Shown here one piece after another: positions 44,707 to 55,872 of a stretch of 64,000 nucleotides of DNA; position 1 is the stretch's first letter, and every line of letters starts with the position of its first letter. The position numbers were made by a program, and so were the translations under genes. The notes under the pieces are model-generated. The model was not told the DNA's origin, did not search any database, and saw nothing but the letters and a program-made list of their open reading frames with translations. The stretch comes from Vesta saturnalis. Its lineage: Eukaryota; Arthropoda; Insecta; Coleoptera; Lampyridae. The DNA lies in assembly GCA_036346205.1 (NCBI GenBank), contig JARFJB010001495.1:1030001-1094000 (forward strand), given 5' to 3'.

Positions 44707-46358
44707 AAATTTCTCAAGTTTTTAATAATGCATATAATTTGGTTTGAAATTTTACATTATTAACCTTAATCTTATGCAATTGTATATACCTTGAAGTACT
44801 TTTGGTTGCCTATACTTTTATACAAATCACCCTTTATTCCTACAATGGCTTTTTCAACAATTTATCTCTTATACTTTAACTTTACATTTGGCTACTCAAA
44901 ATTTGTAATCTCTTCATTTTATACACATTTGGCTACTTTATAGATAACACTGTTTCTTTTTACATACAATTTTTTTTATTGATTAACTGTGGTGTTTGGT
45001 TGTTGAAGCATTCCTAAATAAGTTTCTGAATTAATTTTCAATCTTCGCTAGAAGGATATTTAAGAAGTAATTGTTTCACAAAGAAAATAAAGTTTATATT
45101 TGAGAGTGCTGGGTATTCATTGTTTTATTCGTATATTGCGGTTTTAAGAGTATACCATTCATACAAGTTATCACGAACAGCTCGCCTTCCATCTTAGAGG
45201 TATGTAAATCTATTATTCTGTGGCCTTTTCTAATGACTCATTACAATTTTCAGCTTGAACTTTCCATTGAATTTTCCGTTGACCTCGCAGTTGCACTTGT
45301 AGTTATTTTTGTTCTGGTTATGGTCGTTCTGTTCCATATTTTTTTTACAACTAAAATAAGTTTAAGAGTACACCATCTGTTCTTATATATGTTGTAACTT
45401 ACCTCATACATCTTTGGTTCATCTCGTAGAAAAATAACTTAAGTACCATCCATCATCGTAGAAACCAACAAAAAGGTGAGACGTTTTCTTTTAACGACGA
45501 CCGTTTTGTAAACTGCTGTCGGCCATATTTTTATCGTTTAATGTTTATGACGTATTTATTATCAAACAAACGTGCGCACAGTAGTTTAGCTTTAGATATT
45601 TTCCACGTTTTAAATTTTTAATTTGATATAATTGATTAAATTTATTTTTTTCTTAACGTTCTCTTTCAAATTTCTTACATTAAATTTTTGTTAGGACATA
45701 ACAAGTATTCTAAATTTAAAATATCATTTAGCATATTAACTCTTTACGATTAAAATATAAAAATCTGCTTTACCAAAGGAAAGCCTTTCGAAATTAAGCA
45801 GATTCATATTTTATTTACATTTTAAATCACTATAAAATCATTTCCTTTGTACTTTTAACGTTTTACGGATTAATTTTGTTTATAAACTTGTGTTGTCGAT
45901 ATTTTTCTATTCATTTTGTTTTTTTTTTAATTTTTACAATTAACCAACGTATCTACGTTATACATTTATAAATTTACTTTCTGTTTAATTGCGTACTTAC
46001 CTCATTTTGGACGTCAATTTATTTATTTTGAAACACGTTTGATTTTTGTATGTACTTTTTTTATGTGATTTAATAATTATAGGTTTTGTTTTATCCCACA
46101 ACACTTTTTTCTTTTCCCTATTAGTTTCTCCTGTCTGTTTACCTGCGGTTATCTACTCGCCTCTTTCTGACATCGTTGTTCAGGAACTGGAGTAACGGTG
46201 AGTTCTTCTTTTGGGGAGCGGCTCCTGGCGCTATTTTTATTCTACCGGAACTTTCTTGACCCCGTCCGAACCGTGTGACGCTGGCGATTCCTTACATCCG
46301 CAGGTGAGCCGTGACCTATCTCCTTTTTCTCTCTTTTTTGCGCTTCCAGTTTCAGCAC
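44707..46358. mobile_element. Unclassified 1652-bp insertion in the polymerase pseudogene
   Basis: GTAACAA occurs at 44700-44706 and 46359-46365, flanking a block without recognised coding sequence. Polymerase motifs occur on both sides. The 7-bp match is consistent with target duplication of a retroposed or hAT-like insertion, but I see no inverted ends and no A-tail. The right part (46120-46350) is C/T-rich and GC-richer than the rest. Confidence 0.5.
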
Positions 46359-46365
46359 GTAACAA

Positions 46366-46745
46366 GATGTTAAAAAATTCGATACATCAGATTAAGCTCC
46401 CGATAATATTTTTGATATTCCTCTAGTAAATAAAAAAAATCCTGACTTGATGAGGGATGAGAACAATGGCCTTATAATGAAGGAATTTATGGGTCCGAAA
46501 ATGTACGCTTATTCAGTTAAGGAGACAAAATTTAAAAAAATCTAAAGATGCTACTAGAGCCAGTGTAAAACAAACTACCATAAAAGATTACAAGTTGGCA
46601 TTATTTGGTTACTAAATTGTAAAGCGATAAAAACATCTAAGCAGATCCAAAAGACATTTAGTATTCACCATTGGGCAGAACAAGGTGGTTCCACTGATAC
46701 ACATCCCTTGGGTTATGGAGCTACACAATAATGTCTGAAAATTTT
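46366..46745 (+). pseudogene. Polinton/Maverick-like DNA polymerase B, C-terminal remnant
   Basis: VKKFDTSD and FDIPLVNKKNPDLMRDENNG (46372-46470, with a stop between), IMKEFMGPKMYAYSV (46480-46525), then a frame with HHWAEQGGSTDTHPLGYG (about 46668-46720). These match, in order, the residues that follow the DTDS motif and form the C-terminus in polymerases of this family. The gene remnant ends near 46740. No other Polinton gene (integrase, ATPase, capsid) was recognised in the window. Confidence 0.7.
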
Positions 46746-48955
46746 TAAAACGTTCCGAACTACTTTAGATGTACTATAAAAGACAGTGAAATTTTAGGAA
46801 AACGTTGTTCACGTTTAGTCATGCTTACACCATGCTTAGCATGAGGAATTTCCTTCCAGCTCATATTTTTAATTAAACAAATAATACCGACCATGTAACG
46901 AGTTTTACCCCCAAGGAGCATCATGAATCTAGTAAGTAGATTTTTTGCGTGGCATTTAAGACTACCTATTCTAAGGAAATAGCTATTTGTTCTCAGGAAA
47001 CTGCCTTTAGAAAGCTGGTATCAGTTCTTGGGAAACGGATACCTATTTAGACCTTTTTCAACCGGCTACTACTTTTGACGACAAGCGGGAGTAGGCGAAG
47101 ACTGACTATAATTAAAAGTTTTGTAGACCTTCGGCAAGCACATTGGGGCTCATTGTTTATATAGACTATATTATTAATGGTGCATAATATTTACATCACC
47201 TAATTCTATATTCCACCTGGCAGTGGATTTACTTAAAAAGATGTGTAGATTACTAGGAAAGGAACCTATAGTATTAACAATAAATCACAAATGGCAAGGT
47301 TTCTAAATATGTATAAGAGCATGTGCAAATTTCAATTATCGACTTATTAAATGAAGAGATTATTAACTGCATTACAGAGTGTTAACTACCTGTTTATTAA
47401 GTGTATAACTGTAAACGATTGTTCCTTAAACATTTAACTTAATCTTTTCTGTTTATATCTCATGAATTAGTGTAAAATCTATTTAGAAAACTATCTAATT
47501 TGAGCTACAAAAATGTATGTAAATGTAGTTATATGGCGCTCTTCCATTTTGTTTAATAATAATAATTTAAATTTTATTAAATAATCATACAAAGTGATCA
47601 GGTATAAAATTAAAAAGCATGAATTGCATTCCTGTTGATAAAACTGGTATGATCACAGAATAATACATAAATCCAATATTAATGGTATTTCGTAGCAATT
47701 AATTTTTAAATTTCAAATTTAAATATTTATTAGAACCAACTAAAAATGCATTGCTAATGAAGCAATTTAACGTTTATGAGGTTCGATAAGAATTATCCGA
47801 AAGCAAAGTTATCAGCATTTTGAATCAAACTTTATTGGCATGAGTAATGAAATTGTTAATACGATTTCTATTCAAATACGATGTATGGTTAAAATTTGTA
47901 ATTTAATACGGTTTCCTTTGCAGTTCAATATCTTGTCATTTATTTACTTGAGTATTGCACGAATTTTGTTTTGAATACAATTAGTAAGTGTTTATGTATA
48001 AATGAAAAAGGAGGTGCGTTAGCGTTTAATTTGTACTTGAACTTACTTATTATTCGTTAATTGCAACGTTAACAAAGAATCTTTTACCAAACAACTTTAT
48101 ACTTATAAATGCGCATTTGATACGGGTGACATTCATCCGAACTATTTTCAGAATTTGAAGAATTTTATACATATCAACAAAAGATAATGTATACATTTAT
48201 CGCGAGCAATAAACTTTACATGGACTAGTTTTTTTGTGAACACATACCATAAAAATAACTCTCACCACAGGTTTTCATAATACGTGTAGCACGATTATCA
48301 TCGTTAGAGATACTCCGTTCCGTCCTTGTCTAAATCCATTTGAATTAGTTCCTTCACTAATTAAGCTAATTTTAATTTAGTTTATAAAGATTCAACTTAA
48401 TGGTTAACTAAATACCAAGTTTAGATTTCAGTCATTAAAATAACATTTTCAAAAACATCACGCAGTACCCATGTTTATTTATTACCATTTAACATTTACT
48501 TGACGCATCACATATCTTTACTGACTATTGACTATTAGTAAACATTGACCACCAAAAAGGTTATGCGAATATACTAAAGTATCTAATTTACGCATATTGT
48601 AACGGTTAGAATTAAAATGTATAAACAATGGAGTTCTATGAAGTTGTACTAATAATTACAAATAATTATCTGTTTTAGATTTTAAATCGTGTATTTTAAA
48701 ATTATACAAAATTTATAAGTTTCGATAAAAATTACAGTTATCGTCATCAGTAGTAATAACAAATTAAAAAAATTTAATTAAAATGTCAAACGAAGTTGAT
48801 AAAATACGGCCACCCAATGAAAAAGAATGCTATGTTATTTAACATATTTGAAAATCAACAATGGAAACTAAATTAACAAAATTTAATCATATTATAATGT
48901 TTGTGGGAAGTTGTAACAAAAAACTTGACATACCAATTAAGGATCTAAATCATAA
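46746..48955. other. Unassigned non-coding DNA
   Basis: The only structure seen is the GGTATCAGTTCTTGGGAAAC-type unit at 46970-47090, shared with 40145-40345. The rest is AT-rich with no recognised feature. Confidence 0.5.
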
Positions 48956-49280
48956 AAATATCTGGTGTGGAACACCACACGACCTTCCAACCTACAAAAT
49001 GGAAATTAAAAGAAATGAATTTAATTTAATAACGTTTTTTTAGGATAATTATGCCTCTTTTATAATAAGTTCACTACGGAAATAAGCACCATTATAAAAA
49101 CAAAAACAATAATCTATGTCAAATAAACGTTTGAAACTTCAGGTCAGACAGAGCTTAATAGACATCTAGATGCTAACTTAAAGAATTAAAGGAAACAAAA
49201 TCCATTCACTACAATTTTTTTAGGGTAACTATGCAACCTCTTTCATACGTTCATAACATATTCCTCATGTTTTTACATTT
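48956..49280 (+). repeat. Dispersed repeat family, most complete array-free plus-strand copy
   Basis: The leader ATATCTGGTGTGGAACACCAC contains an imperfect palindrome (TGGTGT/ACACCA) just before GACCTTCCAACCTACAAAAT (48981). Then follow GAAATTAAAAGAAATGAAT, TAGGATAATTATGCC, AACAATAATCTATGTC and TTAATAGACATCTAGATGC. A second weaker run with TAGGGTAACTATGCAACCTC and ATACGTTCATAAC follows at 49228-49260, suggesting an internal direct repeat. Confidence 0.75.
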
Positions 49281-50143
49281 TTTAAGTGTAATGCATAGTC
49301 TACTATTTAAAACTGGACTAAAATTATTAATTAAAAGGATCAATTCCTAGAGAATCGGGTTAAACTGAAACAAAATTTCAAATATCTCGAAACCCATTGA
49401 TTTTTGAATATAGGTAAATATGGCTCAATCGATCACAAACGAGTCATACTAACACCTCCTTGAAGGTTACCATCTAATCTGGAATCACCTTGTATAGTCC
49501 TAAGAAAAATTCTTCAGTAAATGTGGCCAAGAGAAAATGCTGGAAATAATTTTAAAGTTTGTAAATAGACCGCTAGGTGGCGTAACTGCTGTAGTAAATT
49601 AAAAAATGTCTAATAAGTAACAGAAACTTAAGGAAAAGGTATATTGGAAATATCGTAGTTGTATTTTTGGGACAATTTTACCCATTTTTTGTATAAGAAG
49701 TTTTTCTCTAACTTCACAGGTTTTCCGTAGGGGGAGCTGCGAAAGTTGTCAGACAAACACGTAATTATCTTCGGAACCAGTCCTCGAATCTTAAAAACTA
49801 ATGTTTCGTTGGAAAGGTATTTTCTTGCGCTATTCGTTGATGTATTAAAAAGTTAAGTTTGATTAACGAACAAACCGCTAGAGGACGCTTTCCAAATATT
49901 GCTGAAATTTTAGCGATTTTCTTCAAAATATTAAATAGAATGGTATGTTTTTTATATTTAAGTCAGAAAAAGCATAAAATTTCGCCTATACTCTGAAAAT
50001 TTCAAGTCGATATCTCTGTTGGTTTCAGTTTTATACCTACTTCAAATTTAGATCCAAAAACAATAAAACTCAAAGCTTTTTGACATAATAGTTTATTACT
50101 TAGGCCAGCTTTTATAAACACGGGTTAACCCTGCCCCGAGAGT

Positions 50144-50198
50144 TAACCCCAGAAATTCGATAATACTGACAGTAATTATCATCTAGTTTCTGGGGTTA
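50144..50198. repeat. 55-bp hairpin
   Basis: TAACCCCAGAAA (50144-50155) pairs with TTTCTGGGGTTA (50187-50198), and GATAAT (50159-50164) pairs with ATTATC (50175-50180) inside it. Just upstream, GGGTTAACCC is a perfect 10-bp palindrome (50122-50131). The hairpin lies between the left arm and the transposase stop, 3' of the coding strand; it could be a terminator-like or processing structure, or a small fold-back. Confidence 0.7.
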
Positions 50199-50273
50199 GT
50201 TTATTACCGTTGGTTAATAATTACACCGGGTGGACCATCGAAAATTAACTAGGGATGAGTAGTATGCCATTAC

Positions 50274-51463
50274 TCAGTGGCGACCTAAATGCTCAAATTG
50301 TCTGCCATCATTATAAATACACAGCTGCAACCGCTGTTGCGTTGACAAAACAGCGGTTTCTATCTCCGCTGTGGAGAGGATGCGAATGGAATTTCTTATC
50401 CTAATGACCGTATTTTCAGGCGTAGTTGACCTGGTTGTAAAAACACGGTCCTTTATTCTTCCCCAAAAATAAAAATCTAAACAAGTTAGATCGGGGGACC
50501 TAGAAGGTAACAATGGTAATGGTTATTAAGGTGTTAAAGTTAAGAATGAATAAGGAAATGTAGGTGCCTAGCTGGCCAAGGAAAAAAGCTCCTCTTCCTA
50601 TCCATGTATCAGGAAAAGTGTTACTCAAAAATTGACGCACGCGTACTGAAAAATGTGTCGGACAGCCGTTTGTTGGAAAAACATCCGCTGCCTAGTAAGC
50701 AACGGTACATCTTCTAAAAGTAACGGCAAATACGTTTCACCATTAAGTGGTGCGTCAAAAATGGGAGGACTAATAATTCGACCTCCTAAAATACCGCAAC
50801 AAACATTGACGCTCCACCAGCCCTGATGTTGAATTTCTTGCATCCAACGAGGATTGGTTCTGGACCAATAATGCATGTTATGACGATTTACTCCACCATC
50901 ACTGCGGAATGTAGCCTCGTCAGTCCACAATATTTGCGATAACAGATGTTGATTACCTATGAGCATATTCGACAGCCAATAGCAGTAGTCTAAACGTTGC
51001 TCATAATCAGCTGCAGTCAGTGATTGATGAAGGACTACATGGTATGGATGTAATCTAGATTAAAATTGAAGTTATGGTTTTTTAATAGCTATAACTTTAC
51101 TACTTTTAATAGCTAATTTTTATTTAAAACTTACTTATGTTCTTTCACAATACGCTGAACAGTAGTTTGTGTTAGTCCCAAGTCATGAGCTATTGCTCTT
51201 CTGCTACTGTGTGGACTAATTTCGATATATGCTAGAACGTTTATAATATTTTCTTCCGTTCGGGATCTGCGTACTCTGTGAGTAACTGGGGGATGAATTG
51301 TTCCTGTAGCTCTCAATCGTTGTGATAATCGAGTAAAAAGTCTCTTTTCATAATGCCGTCTTTCTGGAAAACGAGCCGCATACAATCTTGCAGCAACAGT
51401 AGAATGCTGCATGCACTCGAAATATACTGCAAGCGTATCATATGCTTCCTGGTTAGAGGGCAT
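50274..51463 (-). pseudogene. Mariner-like transposase, intron-containing, near-complete
   Basis: Begins at ATG 51463-51461. Exon 1 encodes the HTH start YDTLAVYFECMQHSTVAARL, RFPERRHY, RLFTRLSQRLRATGTIHPP and GLTQTTVQRIVKEHK. A GTAAGT...TAG interval (51134-51055) interrupts it. Exon 2 (51054 leftward) resumes in phase with LHPYHVVLHQSL, then ILWTDEATFRSDGGVN (first catalytic Asp), HNMHYWSRTNP, WWSVNVCCGILGGRI and a FFQQ block where the second catalytic Asp is shifted out of frame. A small interruption follows, then SRSPDLTCLDFYFWGRIKDRVF (third Asp), ending EHLGRH at 50274. Only two or three frame breaks make it the best-preserved transposase here. Confidence 0.88.
51055..51134 (-). other. 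Canonical 80-bp intron in the transposase
   Basis: The minus strand reads AA|GTAAGT at the donor and TTTTAATCTAG at the acceptor. Joining restores the reading frame through a Lys codon split 2+1 and reconstitutes a contiguous transposase motif. It is AT-rich and of normal insect intron length. The donor matches the full consensus. Confidence 0.75.
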
Positions 51464-52153
51464 TGTTGGCAAAAAGAATGTGGCAATAAGTCAAAGAAAC
51501 TCGTATCACAATACACCCGCATTGATAAAATTAATGTTACTATGGATAAATGGTCATTATGGATTGTTGGTATGGTAGTGTTATTGGATGATCGTGGCAC
51601 TACAAAATCATTACGATGGATCTGAACTTAAAGTAGGTATAACATTGAAACCAACAAAGATATCGACTTGAAATTTTCAGAGTATAGGCAAAATTTTATG
51701 CTTTTTCTGACTTAAATATAAAAAACATACCATTCTATTTAATATTTTGAAGAAAATCGCTAAAATTTCAGCAATATTTGGAAAGCATCCTCCAGCTTTT
51801 TGTTCGTTAATCAAACTTAACTTTTTAATACATCAACGAATAGCGCAAGAAAAGACCTTTCCAACGAAATATTAGTTTTTAAGATTCGAGGACTGGTTCC
51901 GAAGATAATTACGTGTTTGTCCGACAACTTTCGAACCTGTGAAGTTAGAGAAAAACTTCTTATACAAAAAATGGGTAAAATTGTCCCAAAAATATAACTA
52001 CGATATTTCCAATACACCTTTTCCTCAAGTTTCTGTTACTTATTAGACATTTTTTAATTTACTACAGCAGTTACGCCACCTAGCGGTCTATTTACAAACT
52101 TGAAAATTATTTCCAGCATTTCCTCTTGGCCACATTCACTGAAGAATTTTTTC

Positions 52154-52306
52154 TTTGAAGTCGTAACATAGGCGGTTTCCTGGGATAATTCAAGCCTGGT
52201 TGGATATCCAGAATCAGTGGTTAACGTTGTATCTTACTTTGAGCGAGCTAAGACTATATTCCTGTTTCATTTAATAAACATTAATTATTTTTTATTGGTT
52301 TTTCAG
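52154..52306. other. Putative intron 3' part upstream of the DUF7869-like exon
   Basis: A pyrimidine-rich run ending TTGGTTTTTCAG at 52306 forms a good splice acceptor. No upstream exon of this gene was recognised, and the long-TIR element ends just before. Confidence 0.5.
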
Positions 52307-53798
52307 AAATTGAAACCGTGGGTAATAAAACCCCTGTAGAATTTGTTCAAATTCAGAGCGTTAACATATCTTCGAATGTGTGTAATGAGAACCCATTAGT
52401 ACCTATAGATCAACATGCAACTGATGAACTTTTATGCGAAAATTCAGATAATAGTTTAAGGGATCCAGATTATCAACAACATATAGACAGTGAAGATATC
52501 TCTGAAACGGGTTGTGAATCAAATATTTATTCTAATTTGCAAGTAGAGCAGAATAATGATATTCAAGGTTCAGAAAAAGCTTTAAGACTGCCGCAAAAAG
52601 GAAGAAAACGGAAAAGAAATATTGCTAACTGGAAATGTAATATCAGAAAACAAAAACGTCTTACAGGTGTGGAGTATCTGTCCAAAAGTAATAATTTAAT
52701 AAAGGCAAAAGCAATGGGAACACCTTGTAAAGATACGTGCAGGCTTAAATGTACTAAAAATATTTCTCAAGAAGAAATGGAGTCAATATTCGGAAATGTT
52801 TGGTCACCAACAAAAACAATTGACCACAAACGTCAATTTGTTGCTTCATCTGCACAATTGGTGAATATTAAGAGACGACGTGAGAGAACTGGAGAAAAAG
52901 CAAATAAAAAAAGCTCCAACAAAAAATTCAATTTCACCGTCAATAAACTCCAAGTGGATGTTTGTAAAACGAAATTTTTAAAAACGTTAGGTATCTCGCA
53001 AACATTTGTTTCGACATCATTGTCAAAAAAGTGTAGTGGAAGTATGGTAGATTCAGATAAGCGTGGAAAAAAATTCCTCCCAATAAAAGTTCAAATGAAG
53101 TAAAAGATAGTATAAGAAGTCATATTTTAAAGTTTCCAACCATAGAGTCTCATTATAGCAGAGAACGATCATCAAGAAAATACCTTGATAGTAATTTAAA
53201 TATTTCCAGAATGTACGAACTTTACAAACAAGGTATGTTAGAACACAAAATACCGGAAGTTGAAATTCCTAAACTATGGTTATATACTGAAATATTTAAC
53301 AATGAATTTAATTATTCATTTAAACCACCCGACAATGACACATGTGACCAGTGTGACAAATTTCTTATAAAACTGAAGGAGCCTTTAACAGTTGACGAAA
53401 GAATGTCCAAACAAAAAGACTATGATCAGCACTTGCGTGAAGCCAGTAATAGATATGGCTTAAAAGCACAAGGCAAGACCTGGAAAAATGTCTACCAACG
53501 CCTGCTTTGTCAAATGCTCAAAGTTTTTGCTCTCTCCATTTTGGCATATACGTCCATATTAAAAATGATACCTACTTTAAAGGTAATCATTCACAAATAT
53601 CTTCTGAGAGTACATACCCATTTAGAAGTAGATAGTGATCATTCGATAATTGAAAGAGAAAGGAAGCCCTGGGACTCGCAACTACTAATACGTTTGGCTA
53701 GCCATAAAAATCCATTTTCTGTTATTAACATGGAAATAACAGACTTTAAGAGTTTCATGTCTTTCATGCTGTACCTACTTATTTCCCGTTTCTATTAA
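52307..53798 (+). pseudogene. DUF7869-like arthropod repeat protein (suspected DNA transposase), broken
   Basis: The first open stretch (52307-53103) has an acidic N-terminal part, then KGRKRKRNIANWKCNIRKQ, GTPCKDTCRLKC, IFGNVWSPTKTIDHKRQFV, KVCKTKF-like residues (VDVCKTKFLKTLGI) and ends early. One missing A in the seven-A run at 53067-53073 would explain the shift, since the next frame continues directly and reaches SRMYELYKQ (53205), PKLWLYTEIFNNEFN, TCDQCDKF and a short frame-shifted DLEKCLPTP block near 53478. After an internal deletion, VHTHLEVDSDHSIIERE (53609-53660) retains the H-x-H-x-E / D-x-D-H residues. The layout resembles the multicopy DUF7869 proteins of arthropods. Their transposase nature is my inference. 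The first exon is missing. Confidence 0.65.
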
Positions 53799-54111
53799 AA
53801 AAATTGTTATTACAACCTGAAAAGATTTTTTATTATGTATTATAAATCCTTTACACCTTTAAAAGAAAGATACTGTGTCCTAATGTAAAATGGTGCATTA
53901 AAAATATAATAAATACTATTTTAGGAAAATTTAACATGTCATATAAAAACTTAGACAATTTTAATTGTTACCAAGCAAGATTTTGTTTAAATAAAATTAC
54001 ACTGAGCAATTAGACAGAAATTCACTGATTTTATTTTCTTTGCCTCGTGCTCCTGTAAAATTGTATTTGCATGACTTAGTACACTTTACCTCTGAGGCTC
54101 TTAGGTAGTGA
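53799..54111. other. Unassigned non-coding DNA
   Basis: No recognised feature. Confidence 0.5.
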
Positions 54112-54948
54112 TATATAAAGTCTGCACTATTGCTAACTTTCTTGTTAATAGAGCTACGAAGTCGGTTAAATTAGGAAAGTAGTGTGTTTTTACGCTGATT
54201 ACGATGGTGAGAAAAACAATTGAAAGTCGCATTCTCGAAAAATCGACAAAACATACTTTTTTCTAATGGAACACCCTGTATACAATATTCCCAGTCGATA
54301 GAGAATTAAATTCTGAGCAAAGTGGTCATATGGATTTCTATCTTACAGAAAAAATAAGGAGATTTTGGCGATTTTTAATTTCATCATGTAGGCTATGATT
54401 CGAAAGTAATCCTTTATTTTATGAATTTGAACACGCTCTAAATAATAAATAATTAAGAGGTCTTAAATTAAATGCTGGAAAAGGTCTCCTCTTTGTTCCA
54501 TACATTTTCTACGTGCTTATAAACACGTCTTGTGGCCTTCAAAATAGTTCTAGCATCAATACTGTTAATAATATGAATAATCGTTAGTTGGAGTTCGATA
54601 TTTGTATACAATTCATTTTTTAAATATCCCAACAAGTAAAAGCCCAAAGGGGTTATGTACGATGAAATTCAAAAATCGGCAAAATCTCCTTAATTTTACT
54701 GTAGGATAGAAATGCATATAACAACTTTTGCTCAGAATTTAATTCTCTATCGACTGAGAATATTGTATACAGGGTGTTCCAGTAGAAAAAGTATGTTTTA
54801 GTCGATTTTCGAGAATGCGATTTTCAATTGTTTTGTTTTTCCACCATCGTAATCAGCGTAAAAATACACACTACTTTGCTAATTTAACCGACTTCATAGC
54901 TCCATTAATAAGAAAGTTAGCAATAGTGCAGACTTAACTTTGAAAACC

Positions 54949-54953
<5 letters not shown>
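54112..54953 (-). mobile_element. Internally deleted mariner-like element with about 290-bp inverted arms
   Basis: The left arm (54112-54392) and right arm (54651-54953) are inverted repeats, sharing for example GCACTATTGCTAACTTTCTT, GCGATTTTCAATTG-like and CTCTATCGACT words. Each arm also carries an internal ACACCCTGTATAC / GTATACAGGGTGT. The right outer end is CCCTGTA (54953). The core (54466-54650, minus) retains only a transposase C-terminus (GFYLLGYLKNELYTNIELQ, TILKATRRVYKHVENVWN). This is the step between an autonomous long-TIR element and a MITE. Confidence 0.78.
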
Positions 54954-54987
<34 letters not shown>

Positions 54988-55001
54988 TATATTATATATA
55001 A
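54951..55001. repeat. (TA)n microsatellite at the element end
   Basis: TA units followed by TATATTATATTATATT, starting exactly at the CCCTGTA terminus of the preceding element. Confidence 0.9.
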
Positions 55002-55029
55002 TTATTTGACGTTTATAAATTATATAATA

Positions 55030-55845
55030 AAATTAAACTTGCATATGTTTCGATCATATGTTTGATCTTTGATCTTCTTCAGTGCAAATTACAACAAAAA
55101 AATCACAAACTTTTTACAAGAAACCAATTAACTCTACAATGTAAATGTTAAAAACGTTACACAGTACTATAGTATACACCTACTACAAATTTTTTAAAAT
55201 ATAATTATAACATTGAGGTAACTTTTCCAAATCGATTTTACTATTACATACTGTATCACAGTTAATTTTTATATAAAGTATATTAGATATTGTCAAAAAA
55301 TCTAATCAAAATTATAAGTATATTTCAATCCCTTACACGACTAAAAAATCTTTAATTTATAAATCTTTACCCAAGTATAAAATAAACCCAGCACTTGAGT
55401 TACAAAATAAAGGCTCGAGGTTATTTGCAAAATTAAAATCTGTTACACCGTATAATCGAAAAACATATACTATTTACCAAATTTCTTGTAATAATTGTTA
55501 AAAATATATATTGGAACTATATTGCAACCTTTAAAAATCGTATTGTACAACATAAATCTGATGTGAAAATTAAACCAAAAAGTACAGCTTTGGCCAAACA
55601 TTCTGTAAAAAATAAACACTTATTTGATTATAAACACACTAAAATTTTAAACATAGAAAATTTTTACTGAACGATTAGTTTTGGAAATGATGTATATAAA
55701 ATTTAACAATGATACAGTATGTAATCTGCGCCCGATTTACTAAGAGCTTTAATTATACTAACGTTTTGACGTGAATGATCTTTCAGTATGTGAGGTTTTC
55801 GGTTAACCCTAAAAGAAAGATTATTCTGTATTATAAGTCTCTTGT
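55030..55845 (+). pseudogene. Penelope-like element (Poseidon-type), GIY-YIG end with flanking tail
   Basis: On the plus strand, YNRKTYTIYQISCNNC (55458-55505), a typical linker plus first GIY-YIG strand, is followed after a stop by frame pieces KNRIVQHKSDVKIKPKSTAL (55533-55592), AKHSVKNKHLFDY and HTKILNIENFY, the conserved second half of this endonuclease. Upstream (55140-55380) are decayed RT-to-endonuclease words (a SIPY-like block near 55325). The RT core itself is absent. At the 5' side (55030-55090) lies a terminal-repeat piece with TGTTTCGATCATATGTTTGA and TTCTTCAGTGC, characteristic of Poseidon-type Penelope elements. Confidence 0.72.
55040..55090 (-). ncRNA. Hammerhead-ribozyme-like core with stem II
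   Basis: The minus strand reads CUGAAGA (55082-55076), then a stretch in which GAUCA pairs with UGAUC, then GAAAC (55051-55047). Box order and a five-pair stem II fit the hammerhead fold; the second box has A where the canonical core has U (CUGAUGA). It lies in the terminal region of a Penelope-like element but antisense to the adjacent endonuclease frame. Confidence 0.45.
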
Positions 55846-55872
55846 CAGCCTATCGCCACAATTTTTAATTTT

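Larger units (their letters stand above)
49503..52153 (-). mobile_element. Mariner-like DNA transposon with about 540-bp terminal inverted repeats
   Basis: The left arm (49503-50047) and right arm (51625-52153) are inverted copies of one another over more than 500 bp, by eye over 90% identical. The left arm carries an extra 18 bp (TTCCGTAGGGGGAGCTGC, near 49724). The arms frame a transposase remnant on the minus strand. Landmarks shared by both arms include CCGCTAGGTGGCGTAACTGC, ACACGTAATTATCTTCGGAA and GTCGATATCT. The outermost bases and TA target sites are not clear. Most mariners have TIRs under 50 bp, so these are exceptional. Confidence 0.85.

Noticed and set aside
51353..51625. 90-codon plus-strand frame
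   Set aside because: Antisense to the first exon of the mariner-like transposase.
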